Positions 8,362 to 15,497 of a DNA stretch of 16,861 bases are shown here, piece after piece; the stretch's first letter is position 1, and each line of letters opens with the position of its first letter. The position numbers and the translations under genes were made by a program. The DNA is from RGIG4576 sp964536025 (GTDB lineage: Bacteria; Bacteroidota; Bacteroidia; Bacteroidales; Muribaculaceae). The notes under the pieces are model-generated. The model was not told the DNA's origin, made no database searches, and saw only the letters and a list, made by a program, of their open reading frames with translations. The stretch covers positions 1-16,861 of the forward strand of contig CAZHXA010000039.1 of assembly GCA_964536025.1 (NCBI GenBank), read 5' to 3'.

Positions 8362-8365
8362 AATA

Positions 8366-8680
8366 ATGGCTGAAGAAGAAAAACAAAAGATATGGATATG
8401 TTTGGGTGATGTGAAGAATATTCCATTATCGGTCAAATATTCGGATATTGATGTTTACCGTAAGGCGGAGCAGTCGGTTAATAAACTGTGGGGCGTATGG
8501 AAAACAAGATTTGATAAATTGTCTTCTGAAGAGGTCATGGCGAGAATAGCATTCCAATTTGCAAGATTATATGTCGAAGCAAGTACGCGTAATGATGAAG
8601 TAAATGAAATATTGATAGGCTTTGAACAACAACTGAACAATATATTAGTGAAAGTTCAGCATGAAGAAAACCCTGAATGA
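8366..8680 (+). CDS. zapA: Cell division protein ZapA
   Basis: ZapA binds FtsZ filaments and bundles them at the division site. This 104-residue protein has the usual length and layout. An N-terminal globular part (KIWICLGDVKNIPLSVKYSDIDVYRKAEQSVNKL) corresponds to the ZapA head, and a long C-terminal helix (MARIAFQFARLYVEASTRNDEVNEILIGFEQQLNNIL) forms the coiled-coil dimerisation part. Sequence identity across ZapA proteins is low, so the call rests on pattern, size and context. A coiled-coil gene sits immediately upstream, and RNase Y follows after about 140 non-coding bases. Confidence 0.82.
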   Translation: MAEEEKQKIWICLGDVKNIPLSVKYSDIDVYRKAEQSVNKLWGVWKTRFDKLSSEEVMARIAFQFARLYVEASTRNDEVNEILIGFEQQLNNILVKVQHEENPE

Positions 8681-8684
8681 AAAC

Positions 8685-8790
8685 TGCGGATAAAATTCCG
8701 CTGTGATATAAAATTTATTTACAGAGAGTTAAACCTGCACTTTTTAATGTGTGAGCAATAATTGCAAGCATGTTGATAAGTGCTTTTTTT
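8685..8790 (+). ncRNA. Small RNA candidate between zapA and rny (possibly 6S RNA)
   Basis: The 143-base gap between zapA and rny is full of hairpins. These are GCGGA/TCCGC at the start (8688-8703), CTGT/ACAG enclosing an AT-rich pair (about 8701-8724), and a final stem that ends in seven T. The final hairpin ends 33 bases before the rny start, so a transcript would stop there and rny would need read-through or its own promoter. This suggests a separate small RNA. I recall 6S-type RNA being annotated between zapA and rny in Bacteroidales, and ssrS follows zapA in E. coli, but the identity is not proven from sequence. A simple terminator plus leader is the alternative. Confidence 0.45.
8737..8790 (+). 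terminator. Terminator-like hairpin ending in seven T
   Basis: GCACTT (8737-8742) pairs with AAGTGC (8778-8783), enclosing a smaller GCAAT/ATTGC hairpin (8755-8765), and is followed by TTTTTTT (8784-8790). It lies between zapA and rny and would end the zapA or small-RNA transcript. Confidence 0.7.
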
Positions 8791-8823
8791 ATATATATAA
8801 TAACTTTAAAAAACTATAAAACA

Positions 8824-10371
8824 ATGACATTAGGTATAGTACCGGTAGTGTTGATAACCATAAGTGCATTGGCATTGGGTATCGTAGGAACACTTATAAT
8901 AAATCGTATTATAACAAAGACTCGAGCAAAGAGTATAATAGAAGAAGCTAAACTCGAGGCTGAAGTTATTAAAAAAAATAAGATTATAGAGGCTAAAGAA
9001 GCTGAAATGGCTATTAAAACTGAAGCCGAAAAACAAGCAAACCAACGTTTGTCAAAGGTTCAATCGGTGGAAGCCAAGTTGAAACAACGTGAGTTGCAAC
9101 TAAACCAACAACAATCGGAAAATCAACGTAAAAAGAATGAAAATGATGCGATGAAAGCCAATTTGGAAAACCAATTGAGTCAAATCGAATCTAAGAAAAC
9201 AGAAGTTGACAAGTTGCAAAAAAGTGTGCTTGAAACTTTGGAACATGTTTCTGGAATGTCGGCAGAAGAAGCTAAAGAAAAATTGGTGGAGTCGTTGAAA
9301 GACGAAGCAAAGACTGCTGCAGCATCTTATATTAATGATATAATGGACGATGCAAAAATGACAGCCAATAAAGAGGCAAAACGTATCGTTGTACAATCTA
9401 TACAACGAGTTGCTACAGAAACGGCTATTGAAAATGCTGTTACAGTTTTCCATATTGATAGTGATGAAATAAAAGGACGTATTATCGGTCGTGAAGGACG
9501 TAATATTAGAGCCCTTGAAGCAGCAACAGGTATAGAAATAATTGTAGATGATACCCCTGAGGCTATCGTACTTTCAGGATTTGACCCGGTTCGTCGTGAA
9601 ATCGCTCGATTGGCATTACATCAATTAGTAGCCGATGGACGTATTCACCCAGCACGTATTGAAGAAGTTGTAGCAAAAGTTAAAAAACAAGTTGAAGAAG
9701 AAATTATAGAAACCGGTAAGCGTACTGCTATAGATTTGGGTATTCATGGCTTACACCCAGAATTAATCAGAATGGTGGGTAAAATGAAATATCGTTCAAG
9801 CTATGGTCAAAATCTACTTCAACACTCTCGCGAAACAGCTAATTTGTGTGCTATAATGGCTTCTGAACTTGGATTGAATCCTAAAAAAGCACGTCGTGCA
9901 GGATTGTTGCACGATATAGGTAAAGTGCCCGATGAAGAACCGGAATTACCACACGCATTGCTTGGTATGAAACTTGCTGAAAAATATAAGGAAAAACCTG
10001 ATATTTGTAATGCCATAGGTGCTCACCATGATGAAGAAGAAGCTACAAGTCTTCTTGCTCCTATTGTTCAAGTGTGTGATGCTATTTCAGGTGCTCGTCC
10101 GGGAGCTCGTCGTGAAGTGGTTGAGGCTTATATTAAGCGATTGAATGACCTTGAACAACTAGCTCTTTCTTATCCTGGTGTTATCAAGACTTATGCTATT
10201 CAAGCAGGTCGCGAATTGCGTGTAATTGTAGGTGCTGATAAAATTGATGATGCACAAACTGAGCAATTATCAGCAGAAATAGCAAAGAAAATACAAGATG
10301 AAATGACTTATCCGGGACAAGTAAGAATTACTGTAATTCGTGAAACTCGTGCCGTAAGTTTTGCTAAATAA
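8824..10371 (+). CDS. rny: Ribonuclease Y
   Basis: RNase Y is a membrane-anchored endoribonuclease that starts mRNA decay. The ATG at 8824 gives 515 residues. An in-frame ATG at 8770 lies inside the preceding terminator hairpin and would put extra residues before the anchor, so it is rejected. Domains in order: N-terminal membrane helix (about 5-28), a long Glu/Lys/Gln-rich coiled coil (about 33-145), a KH RNA-binding domain with GRIIGREGRN (218-227), and an HD hydrolase domain with His334, His363-Asp364 (LLHDIGK), His401/402 and Asp419 as metal ligands. Length matches the family. The next gene, a RicT homologue, begins seven bases after the stop, which is notable because RicT-type proteins steer RNase Y in Bacillus. 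Confidence 0.97.
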   Translation: MTLGIVPVVLITISALALGIVGTLIINRIITKTRAKSIIEEAKLEAEVIKKNKIIEAKEAEMAIKTEAEKQANQRLSKVQSVEAKLKQRELQLNQQQSENQRKKNENDAMKANLENQLSQIESKKTEVDKLQKSVLETLEHVSGMSAEEAKEKLVESLKDEAKTAAASYINDIMDDAKMTANKEAKRIVVQSIQRVATETAIENAVTVFHIDSDEIKGRIIGREGRNIRALEAATGIEIIVDDTPEAIVLSGFDPVRREIARLALHQLVADGRIHPARIEEVVAKVKKQVEEEIIETGKRTAIDLGIHGLHPELIRMVGKMKYRSSYGQNLLQHSRETANLCAIMASELGLNPKKARRAGLLHDIGKVPDEEPELPHALLGMKLAEKYKEKPDICNAIGAHHDEEEATSLLAPIVQVCDAISGARPGARREVVEAYIKRLNDLEQLALSYPGVIKTYAIQAGRELRVIVGADKIDDAQTEQLSAEIAKKIQDEMTYPGQVRITVIRETRAVSFAK

Positions 10372-10378
10372 TAGGACT

Positions 10379-11704
10379 ATGATTGACGAAAGCAATAACT
10401 CAGAACAGCCGAAAGAGTGTTGCGGGCTTAAGAAAAGTGATTGCTGTTGTAAAAAAGAAGAACCACGCAGCAAGTTACAAAGCTACAATTGGCTTGAAGA
10501 TATACCCGGTGGCTTGAATGACTTCGATATAGTAGAAGTTTCATTTAAGAATACTCGTAAGGGCTTTTATAAAAACAGTTCTCACATACCTCTCGAGGTG
10601 GGGGATATGGTTGCTGTTGAAGCCAATCCAGGTCATGACATTGGTAAAGTGTCATTAATGGGAAAATTGGTGAAATTGCAAATGAAGCGTGCCAATCTTC
10701 GTCCCGATTTGGAAATTTTGCGTGTGTTTCGCAAAGCAAAACCAAGCGATTTAGAACGTTACGAAGAGGCTAAGGCTAAGGAAGTGGACACAATGATTCG
10801 CTCTCGTAAGATAGCCGAAGACTTGAAACTGAACATGAAAATAGGTGATGTTGAGTATCAAGGTGATGGTAATAAAGCAATTTTTTATTATATAGCCGAT
10901 GAGCGTGTTGACTTCCGACAACTTATCAAGGTGCTTGCCGATGTTTTTAAGGTGAGAATTGAGATGAAGCAAATCGGGGCAAGACAAGAAGCCGGCAGAA
11001 TAGGTGGAATAGGTCCATGTGGACGTCCTTTGTGTTGCTCAAGTTGGATGTCTAATTTTGTTTCGGTGGCAACAGGAGCAGCTCGCTATCAAGACATATC
11101 GTTGAATCCGCAAAAATTGGCAGGACAATGTGCAAAATTAAAATGTTGTCTTAATTTTGAAATTGATTCTTATGTGGAAGCCGTCAAGCAGATGCCTGAA
11201 AAGAATATACCTCTTGAAACTAAGGATAATGTATATTATCATTTCAAGACCGATATATTTAAGCGTGAGATGACTTATTCAACCGATAAAAATGTTGCGG
11301 CTAATTTGGAGGTTCTATCTGCCGAACGTGTATTTGAGGTTATAGCTCTTAATAAAAATGGTGTAAAACCTGATAAATTGAATCTTGATTCCGATGAACG
11401 TCAAAGAGAAATGAAAATGTTTGGCGATATAATAGGGCAAGATAGTGTTACGCGTTTTGATAAGATAAAGCGAAAGAAAAATAAAAATCGCAATGTAAAA
11501 GAGCGTAAAGATACAGGTAATAATATGCCTAAAAATGAAGGCGAGAATCCAAGTCGTAACGACGGTGATACTAAAATGCGTGAAAGACGACCACGTAACA
11601 ACAATAATAACAATCGTCGCAAACGACCTGATAATCGTAACAATGATCAAAATAATCAACCTAATAATGTAGAAAGTGAACAAAATGCGACCAACACTGA
11701 TTAA
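10379..11704 (+). CDS. ricT: RicT/YaaT-like PSP1-domain protein
   Basis: This is a homologue of B. subtilis RicT (YaaT), a part of the Ric/Y-complex that directs RNase Y cleavage and carries iron-sulfur clusters. The ATG at 10379 gives 441 residues; an upstream TTG at 10361 overlaps rny and is unlikely. The PSP1 core (about 48-265) holds the family cysteines: Cys214, 219 and 220 in GPCGRPLCC, and Cys251, 256 and 257 in GQCAKLKCC. Two extra features stand out: an N-terminal Cys cluster (Cys14, 15, 22, 23, 24), and a long polar tail (from about 370) rich in Asn, Arg, Lys and Asp with runs of Asn, which is probably disordered and might bind RNA. Its last 20 bases overlap the GldH-like gene. No RicA or RicF homologue is visible nearby. 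Confidence 0.88.
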   Translation: MIDESNNSEQPKECCGLKKSDCCCKKEEPRSKLQSYNWLEDIPGGLNDFDIVEVSFKNTRKGFYKNSSHIPLEVGDMVAVEANPGHDIGKVSLMGKLVKLQMKRANLRPDLEILRVFRKAKPSDLERYEEAKAKEVDTMIRSRKIAEDLKLNMKIGDVEYQGDGNKAIFYYIADERVDFRQLIKVLADVFKVRIEMKQIGARQEAGRIGGIGPCGRPLCCSSWMSNFVSVATGAARYQDISLNPQKLAGQCAKLKCCLNFEIDSYVEAVKQMPEKNIPLETKDNVYYHFKTDIFKREMTYSTDKNVAANLEVLSAERVFEVIALNKNGVKPDKLNLDSDERQREMKMFGDIIGQDSVTRFDKIKRKKNKNRNVKERKDTGNNMPKNEGENPSRNDGDTKMRERRPRNNNNNNRRKRPDNRNNDQNNQPNNVESEQNATNTD

Positions 11705-12182
11705 TATTTCGGTTAAAGGAAACTGCATAGGCATACTTTTTATATTGATGATTTTATTATGCTTAGGAGCTTGTTCTCCTAAGCATTCTTCATATAGTGC
11801 GTTCAAGGAAATCGAAGACAAAGGTTGGGCAAAATCGGTAGGGTATGAATTTGTTCCGCATTTTGGTGATTCATTGGGTGTATATGATGTAAAATTGGCA
11901 ATGTGTTATGCTCATGATTATCCTTATCGTAATATAAGTGTTATTGTAGATTTTATTAAACAAGATTCGCTTGTACAGCGTTCTGAAATTGATTATCAAT
12001 TAATCGATTTAAATGGTAATCGCTGTGTTGCCGGTTTTGGTGTCGCTTATCAATCGGAACATGAAGTGAAAACTAATGTGAAAGTAGGCGATTTTGATAA
12101 AATCGTTGTGTGGCAAGGTCTATCTTGTGACACATTGAAAAAAGTTACGCAAGTGGGTATTATATTAGGTAAAATTGAATAG
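11685..12182 (+). CDS. gldH: GldH-like lipoprotein
   Basis: A 165-residue lipoprotein resembling GldH, first known from gliding motility in Flavobacterium but kept in many non-gliding Bacteroidales. The ATG at 11685 (MRPTLINISV) is chosen over an upstream in-frame GTG at 11676. A type II signal peptide ends in LGAC with lipidated Cys30. No acidic export tag follows the Cys (SPKHSS), so a periplasmic location is more likely than the cell surface. The mature part has the GldH-like PYRNISVIVDF strand and a beta-rich C-terminus. It overlaps the RicT gene by 20 bases, which points to translational coupling. The PSP1-GldH order is, to my knowledge, common in Bacteroidota, which supports the call. 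The molecular role is not known. Confidence 0.75.
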   Translation: MRPTLINISVKGNCIGILFILMILLCLGACSPKHSSYSAFKEIEDKGWAKSVGYEFVPHFGDSLGVYDVKLAMCYAHDYPYRNISVIVDFIKQDSLVQRSEIDYQLIDLNGNRCVAGFGVAYQSEHEVKTNVKVGDFDKIVVWQGLSCDTLKKVTQVGIILGKIE

Positions 12183-12202
12183 TTGTTTTAAATATTTAAG
12201 AT

Positions 12203-13366
12203 ATGATTACGGCTACTATAAAGAATGAAATAGATTTAAGAGTAAAGCGTATAAGCGAAAAACTTACTGAAAAAGGTATAAATGCAATGCTCATAAGTAG
12301 TAATGTGAATTTATATTATACTTCGGGCAGAGTGTATAGCGGTTATACATATATAACAGCTCAAGGTGAGGCTACTTATTTTGTTAAGCGTCCTGTGGGG
12401 CTGTCGGGAAATAATGTTGTATATATTAGAAAACCGGAGCAAATTATCGAATTACTTTCGGTAAAACCCTCTAAAATAGCGTTGGAATTAGATAGCCTTT
12501 CAGTGAACGATTATAATCGCTTGTCGCGTGTTTTTGCTGACTGTGAAATAGCCGATGCTTCAGCAATTTTGAGAAAATTACGTTCGGTGAAAACTGAATT
12601 TGAAATAGCTAAAATGAAAGAATGTGGTGTGCACCACGATGAAGCATATAAACACATACACGAGATTTACCGTGAAGGAATGACCGACATTGAACTTCAA
12701 ATAGAAGTTGAAAGAGAACTTAGATTGAAAGGCTCATTGGGGATATTCCGAATTCATGGTGAAACTATGGAACTTTTTATGGGTAATGTTTTGTGTGGTG
12801 ATAACGCCGATACACCATCTCCTTATGATTTCGCAATGGGAGGTGCAGGTCTTGACGAATCGTTACCGGTAGGATGTAATGGAACAACCATAAAACCGGG
12901 AATGTCTGTTATGGTGGATATGTGTGGTAATTTCAACGGTTATATGACCGATATGACACGATGCTTTTATGTAGGCAAACTTGATGAAACTGCATCTAAG
13001 GCACACAATACATCTATTGCCATTCATCATCGATTAATTAAAGAGGCAAAGCCCGGAGTTCCAGCAAGTCGCTTATATGAAATAGCAATGGAAATGACTT
13101 GTGAGGCCGGTCTTGAGGACTATTTTATGGGCCATAAGCAAAAAGCCGGTTATATAGGGCATGGTGTAGGGATAGAAGTAAATGAAGCACCGGTATTGGC
13201 TCCTCGCAGTAAAGATATTCTTGTGAAAGGAAATGTAATAGCTCTTGAACCTAAGTATGTAATACCTCATGTGGGTGCAGTAGGAGTGGAAAGCACTTAT
13301 GTGGTAACAGATGAGGGGCTTGAATGTATTACCAATTTTCCTGAGGAAATAGCGGAATTATATTGA
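12203..13366 (+). CDS. M24-family metallopeptidase (Xaa-Pro aminopeptidase-like)
   Basis: This cytoplasmic enzyme of the M24 (pita-bread) family most likely removes N-terminal residues next to proline. The 387 residues contain a creatinase-like N-terminal domain (about 1-130) and the catalytic domain. All five metal ligands are present: Asp239 and Asp250 (VMVDMCGNFNGYMTDMTR), His320 (GHGVG), Glu349 (ALEP) and Glu363 (VESTYVV). The length fits Xaa-Pro dipeptidase or aminopeptidase forms of the short type; methionine aminopeptidases lack the N-terminal domain. It starts 20 bases after the GldH-like gene, so it is probably in the same transcript, although no functional link is evident. Exact specificity cannot be told from sequence. 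Confidence 0.88.
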   Translation: MITATIKNEIDLRVKRISEKLTEKGINAMLISSNVNLYYTSGRVYSGYTYITAQGEATYFVKRPVGLSGNNVVYIRKPEQIIELLSVKPSKIALELDSLSVNDYNRLSRVFADCEIADASAILRKLRSVKTEFEIAKMKECGVHHDEAYKHIHEIYREGMTDIELQIEVERELRLKGSLGIFRIHGETMELFMGNVLCGDNADTPSPYDFAMGGAGLDESLPVGCNGTTIKPGMSVMVDMCGNFNGYMTDMTRCFYVGKLDETASKAHNTSIAIHHRLIKEAKPGVPASRLYEIAMEMTCEAGLEDYFMGHKQKAGYIGHGVGIEVNEAPVLAPRSKDILVKGNVIALEPKYVIPHVGAVGVESTYVVTDEGLECITNFPEEIAELY

Positions 13367-13398
13367 ATTTTTAGAGTTTAATAGAACCTGTTTTTTAA

Positions 13399-14835
13399 AT
13401 GATGAATAATAATATAGAAGAACGTATAAGCGAGCACTTATCGCAAAAGGTTTTTCATGTTGTGGGTAACGTTGCCGATGATATGAAACGCGAATGTTAT
13501 GTCGTGGGGGGATATGTGCGTGATATTATGCTTGAACGTCATTCTAAAGATATAGATTTCGTAACGGTGGGAAGCGGTATCGAAGTCGCCGAGAGGGTGG
13601 CAAAATCGCTTGGCCCTCGCACTTCACTTGCCGTATTTCGCACTTATGGCACAGCTCAGGTTAAATCGCATGATGTTGAACTTGAGTTTGTGGGTGCAAG
13701 ACGCGAATCTTATGTGCAAGATAGTCGTAATCCCATAGTTGAAGATGGAACGCTTGAAGATGATCAACGTCGTCGGGATTTCACTATAAATGCTATGGCT
13801 ATTTGTGTAAATGACGAAAATTATGGCAAATTACTTGACCCTTTTGATGGAATAGGTGATTTGGAACGTCGCATTATTCGCACTCCACTTGATCCGGATA
13901 TTACATTTTCCGATGACCCATTGCGTATGATGCGTGCAATACGTTTTGCAACACAATTAGATTTTGATATTTATCCTGAAACATTTGAAGCAATAACTCG
14001 AAATAAAGATCGCATTAAAATTATAACGCGTGAACGCATTGTAGATGAATTGATGAAAATCATGAAATCGGCAAAGCCTTCAAAAGGTTTTTATTTATTA
14101 AAAGATTGTGGCTTGCTTGAATTGATTATGCCTGAACTTGTTGCTTTGTGTGGTATTGAAGTGGTGAATGGTCGTGGTCATAAGGATAATTTTGAGCATA
14201 CTCTTCAAGTTTTGGATAATGTAGCCGAAAAAAGTAATTATGTTTGGCTTAGGTGGGCTGCATTATTTCATGATATTGCAAAGCCAGTAACAAAGGCATA
14301 TGATAAAGCAATAGGATGGACTTTCCATAATCACAATTTTATAGGGGCAAAAATGATACCGCGTATTTTCAAAAAAATGAAAATGCCACTTGATTCAAAA
14401 ATGAAGTATGTGCAAAAGCTTGTGGAATTGCATATGCGTCCCATTGCTCTTGTTGAAGATACGGTAACCGATTCGGCAGTTCGTCGTCTTATTTTTGATG
14501 CCGGAGATGATTTAGAAGACTTAATGATGTTGTGTGAAGCCGATATTACTTCCAAGAATCAAGAAAAAGTGAAACGCTTTCTCGATAATTTTCTTCTCGT
14601 AAGAGAGAAAATGAAAGAAATTGAAGAAAAAGACCGAATTAGGAACTTCCAGCCACCGGTTGACGGATTGGAGATAATGCGTGTATTCGGAATGTCTCCT
14701 TGTCATGAGGTGGGAGCGTTAAAAGAAAGAATTAAAAATGCAATTTTAGATGGTGAAATAGGCAACAATCATGAAGAAGCCTATGCTTATATGATTGCAT
14801 GTGCAAGAGATATGGGACTTACTCCTGTTGAATAG
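13399..14835 (+). CDS. cca: tRNA nucleotidyltransferase (CCA-adding enzyme) with HD domain
   Basis: This class II nucleotidyltransferase adds or repairs the CCA end of tRNAs. The 478-residue protein opens with a head domain bearing GGYVRD (37-42) and the metal-binding DID (51-53), followed by the RRDFTINA motif (about 125-132) and the RNA-binding neck (SDDPLRMMRAIRFATQ). A C-terminal HD domain carries His267 and His291-Asp292 (FHDIAKP). Poly(A) polymerase I is the main alternative, but the HD domain and the genome context, with tRNA genes lacking encoded CCA (seen at 1-54), favour CCA addition. Two ATGs in a row (13399, 13402) are both possible starts. It is the last conserved gene of the plus-strand run. 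Confidence 0.92.
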   Translation: MMNNNIEERISEHLSQKVFHVVGNVADDMKRECYVVGGYVRDIMLERHSKDIDFVTVGSGIEVAERVAKSLGPRTSLAVFRTYGTAQVKSHDVELEFVGARRESYVQDSRNPIVEDGTLEDDQRRRDFTINAMAICVNDENYGKLLDPFDGIGDLERRIIRTPLDPDITFSDDPLRMMRAIRFATQLDFDIYPETFEAITRNKDRIKIITRERIVDELMKIMKSAKPSKGFYLLKDCGLLELIMPELVALCGIEVVNGRGHKDNFEHTLQVLDNVAEKSNYVWLRWAALFHDIAKPVTKAYDKAIGWTFHNHNFIGAKMIPRIFKKMKMPLDSKMKYVQKLVELHMRPIALVEDTVTDSAVRRLIFDAGDDLEDLMMLCEADITSKNQEKVKRFLDNFLLVREKMKEIEEKDRIRNFQPPVDGLEIMRVFGMSPCHEVGALKERIKNAILDGEIGNNHEEAYAYMIACARDMGLTPVE

Positions 14836-14875
14836 TCGGTAAAGCTGATTCCACGGTGTGTTTTATACTTACAAG

Positions 14876-14950
14876 AACCTCATCAAAAAGCTATGATTGA
14901 GGAGCCTACATGGCTCTTGAATAGTAGGCGTGGATAATTTTAATGAGGTT
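14876..14950 (+). promoter_or_regulatory. Attenuator-like folded element with a 14-codon ORF
   Basis: AACCTCAT (14876-14883) is the exact inverted repeat of ATGAGGTT (14943-14950). Inside it AGGAGCC (14900-14906) pairs with GGCTCTT (14912-14918) around a five-base loop. Competing pairs exist: CCTCA (14878-14882) with TGAGG (14898-14902), and GCCTAC (14904-14909) with GTAGGC (14924-14929). A 14-codon ORF (14893-14937, MIEEPTWLLNSRRG) runs through these segments. This resembles an attenuation leader, but it lies downstream of cca and has no clear target gene. Confidence 0.35.
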
Positions 14951-14958
14951 GTTATTAT

Positions 14959-15005
14959 AGCAGAGCGTTTCGTAGGGGGGGAGGACGCTTGCTCTTTAAA
15001 TTTTG
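14959..15005 (+). terminator. Possible terminator of the cca transcript
   Basis: AGC-A-GAGCGT (14959-14968, one bulged A) pairs with ACGCTTGCT (14985-14993) over a 16-base G-rich loop containing seven G. It is followed by CTTTAAATTTTG, a broken T-rich tail. It is the first T-tailed hairpin after cca, but a weak one. Confidence 0.4.
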
Positions 15006-15051
15006 TACACATTCACTGGAAAAATAGTATGAAGTATTGTCTTATTATAGG

Positions 15052-15177
15052 ATGATACCCGAATTGATAGCTGTGAAAAAGTCTGGAGATAAAGGAACTA
15101 TAGCTGCCCTAAAAGAAAAGTATGGAGTATCTAGAAGGGATTTAGCATTTCTCCTTAGTGCTGCAATACCAGTATAG
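15052..15177 (+). CDS. Possible 41-residue ORF, doubtful
   Basis: An ATG at 15052 opens 41 codons ending in TAG. The peptide begins MIPELIAVKKSGDKG, and its C-terminal half has the feel of a helix-turn-helix (LKEKYGVSRRDLAFLL). I do not recognise it. It has no clear ribosome-binding site and no partner gene, and it contains one arm of the inverted repeat at 15071-15086. It could be a true small protein, the end of a decayed gene, or chance. Confidence 0.3.
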   Translation: MIPELIAVKKSGDKGTIAALKEKYGVSRRDLAFLLSAAIPV

Positions 15178-15410
15178 ACAGACTTATATTTGTGCCTTAT
15201 TTAAGTGCTACATAGATAGATTGTGTGCTAGTTATATTGTACCAATGTAGTTATATCTTATAACATAGATAGTTCTAGAGGTAAAAGTATAATGTTCTAT
15301 TAGTGTCTAGCCTTAGAATAGCTAGGGAGGGGATTCTAGGCTTTATAGGGGTATGGGGTAAAATTTTAGGCAGTAGAGCTTGCAAACCACACCCCCTGAC
15401 TTTTTCACGG
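15071..15410. repeat. Imperfect 16-bp inverted repeats 308 bases apart
   Basis: Bases 15071-15086 and the reverse complement of 15395-15410 agree at 14 of 16 positions, with an 11-base perfect core GTGAAAAAGTC. Agreement continues weakly a few bases inward. Such ends could bound a small non-autonomous element, but no matching target duplication is seen outside the arms (GATAG on the left, TTTTA on the right). Confidence 0.35.
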
Positions 15411-15442
15411 TTTTAGATTTTCAAAATTCAAAAACTACATAA

Positions 15443-15474
15443 TAAAAGCTCCAGCCTAATCAGTTGGAGCTTAA
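15443..15474 (-). terminator. Terminator of the minus-strand lipoprotein pair
   Basis: TGGAGCTT (15465-15472) and AAGCTCCA (15446-15453) form an 8-bp stem with an 11-base loop. On the minus strand it is followed by TTTTATTATG. It lies 24 bases past the stop of the gene at 15498-15998. Confidence 0.8.
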
Positions 15475-15497
15475 CTGTTTCCTTTAAGTGTATGGAG

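Larger units (their letters stand above)
14836..15497. other. Non-coding stretch rich in inverted repeats
   Basis: About 660 bases between the CCA enzyme and the first minus-strand lipoprotein hold no convincing gene, only a tiny possible ORF (15052-15177). The stretch contains a folded, leader-like element (14876-14950), a hairpin with T-rich tail (14959-15005), a widely spaced imperfect inverted repeat (15071-15086 with 15395-15410), a bulged hairpin (15310-15341), two copies of ACATAGATAG (15210-15219, 15263-15272) and a terminator for the opposite strand (15443-15474). It marks the change from housekeeping to accessory DNA. No transposase or integrase remnant was recognised. Confidence 0.6.

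Noticed and set aside
8770..8823. Upstream in-frame ATG adding 18 residues to RNase Y
   Set aside because: The ATG lies inside the T-tailed hairpin, and the added residues precede the usual short N-terminus before the membrane anchor.
11315..11821. Minus-strand ORF of 168 codons across the 3' end of the RicT gene
   Set aside because: Its Ile/Thr-rich translation is the antisense image of the Asn/Arg/Lys-rich RicT tail, with no domain or start context of its own.
14975..14981. Run of seven G as a phase-variation tract
   Set aside because: It is not in a coding region or between promoter boxes; it forms the loop of a weak hairpin.
15205..15272. Short direct repeats (GTGCTA twice, ACATAGATAG twice) as a CRISPR-like or iteron array
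   Set aside because: Only two copies each, with irregular spacing and AT-rich sequence; no cas or replication gene nearby.
15310..15341. Bulged hairpin GCCTTAGAAT/ATTCTAGGC as a terminator
   Set aside because: Followed only by TTTATAGGGG, with no gene ending just before it on the plus strand; an overlapping CTAGC/GCTAG pairing is equally possible, so no function is assigned.
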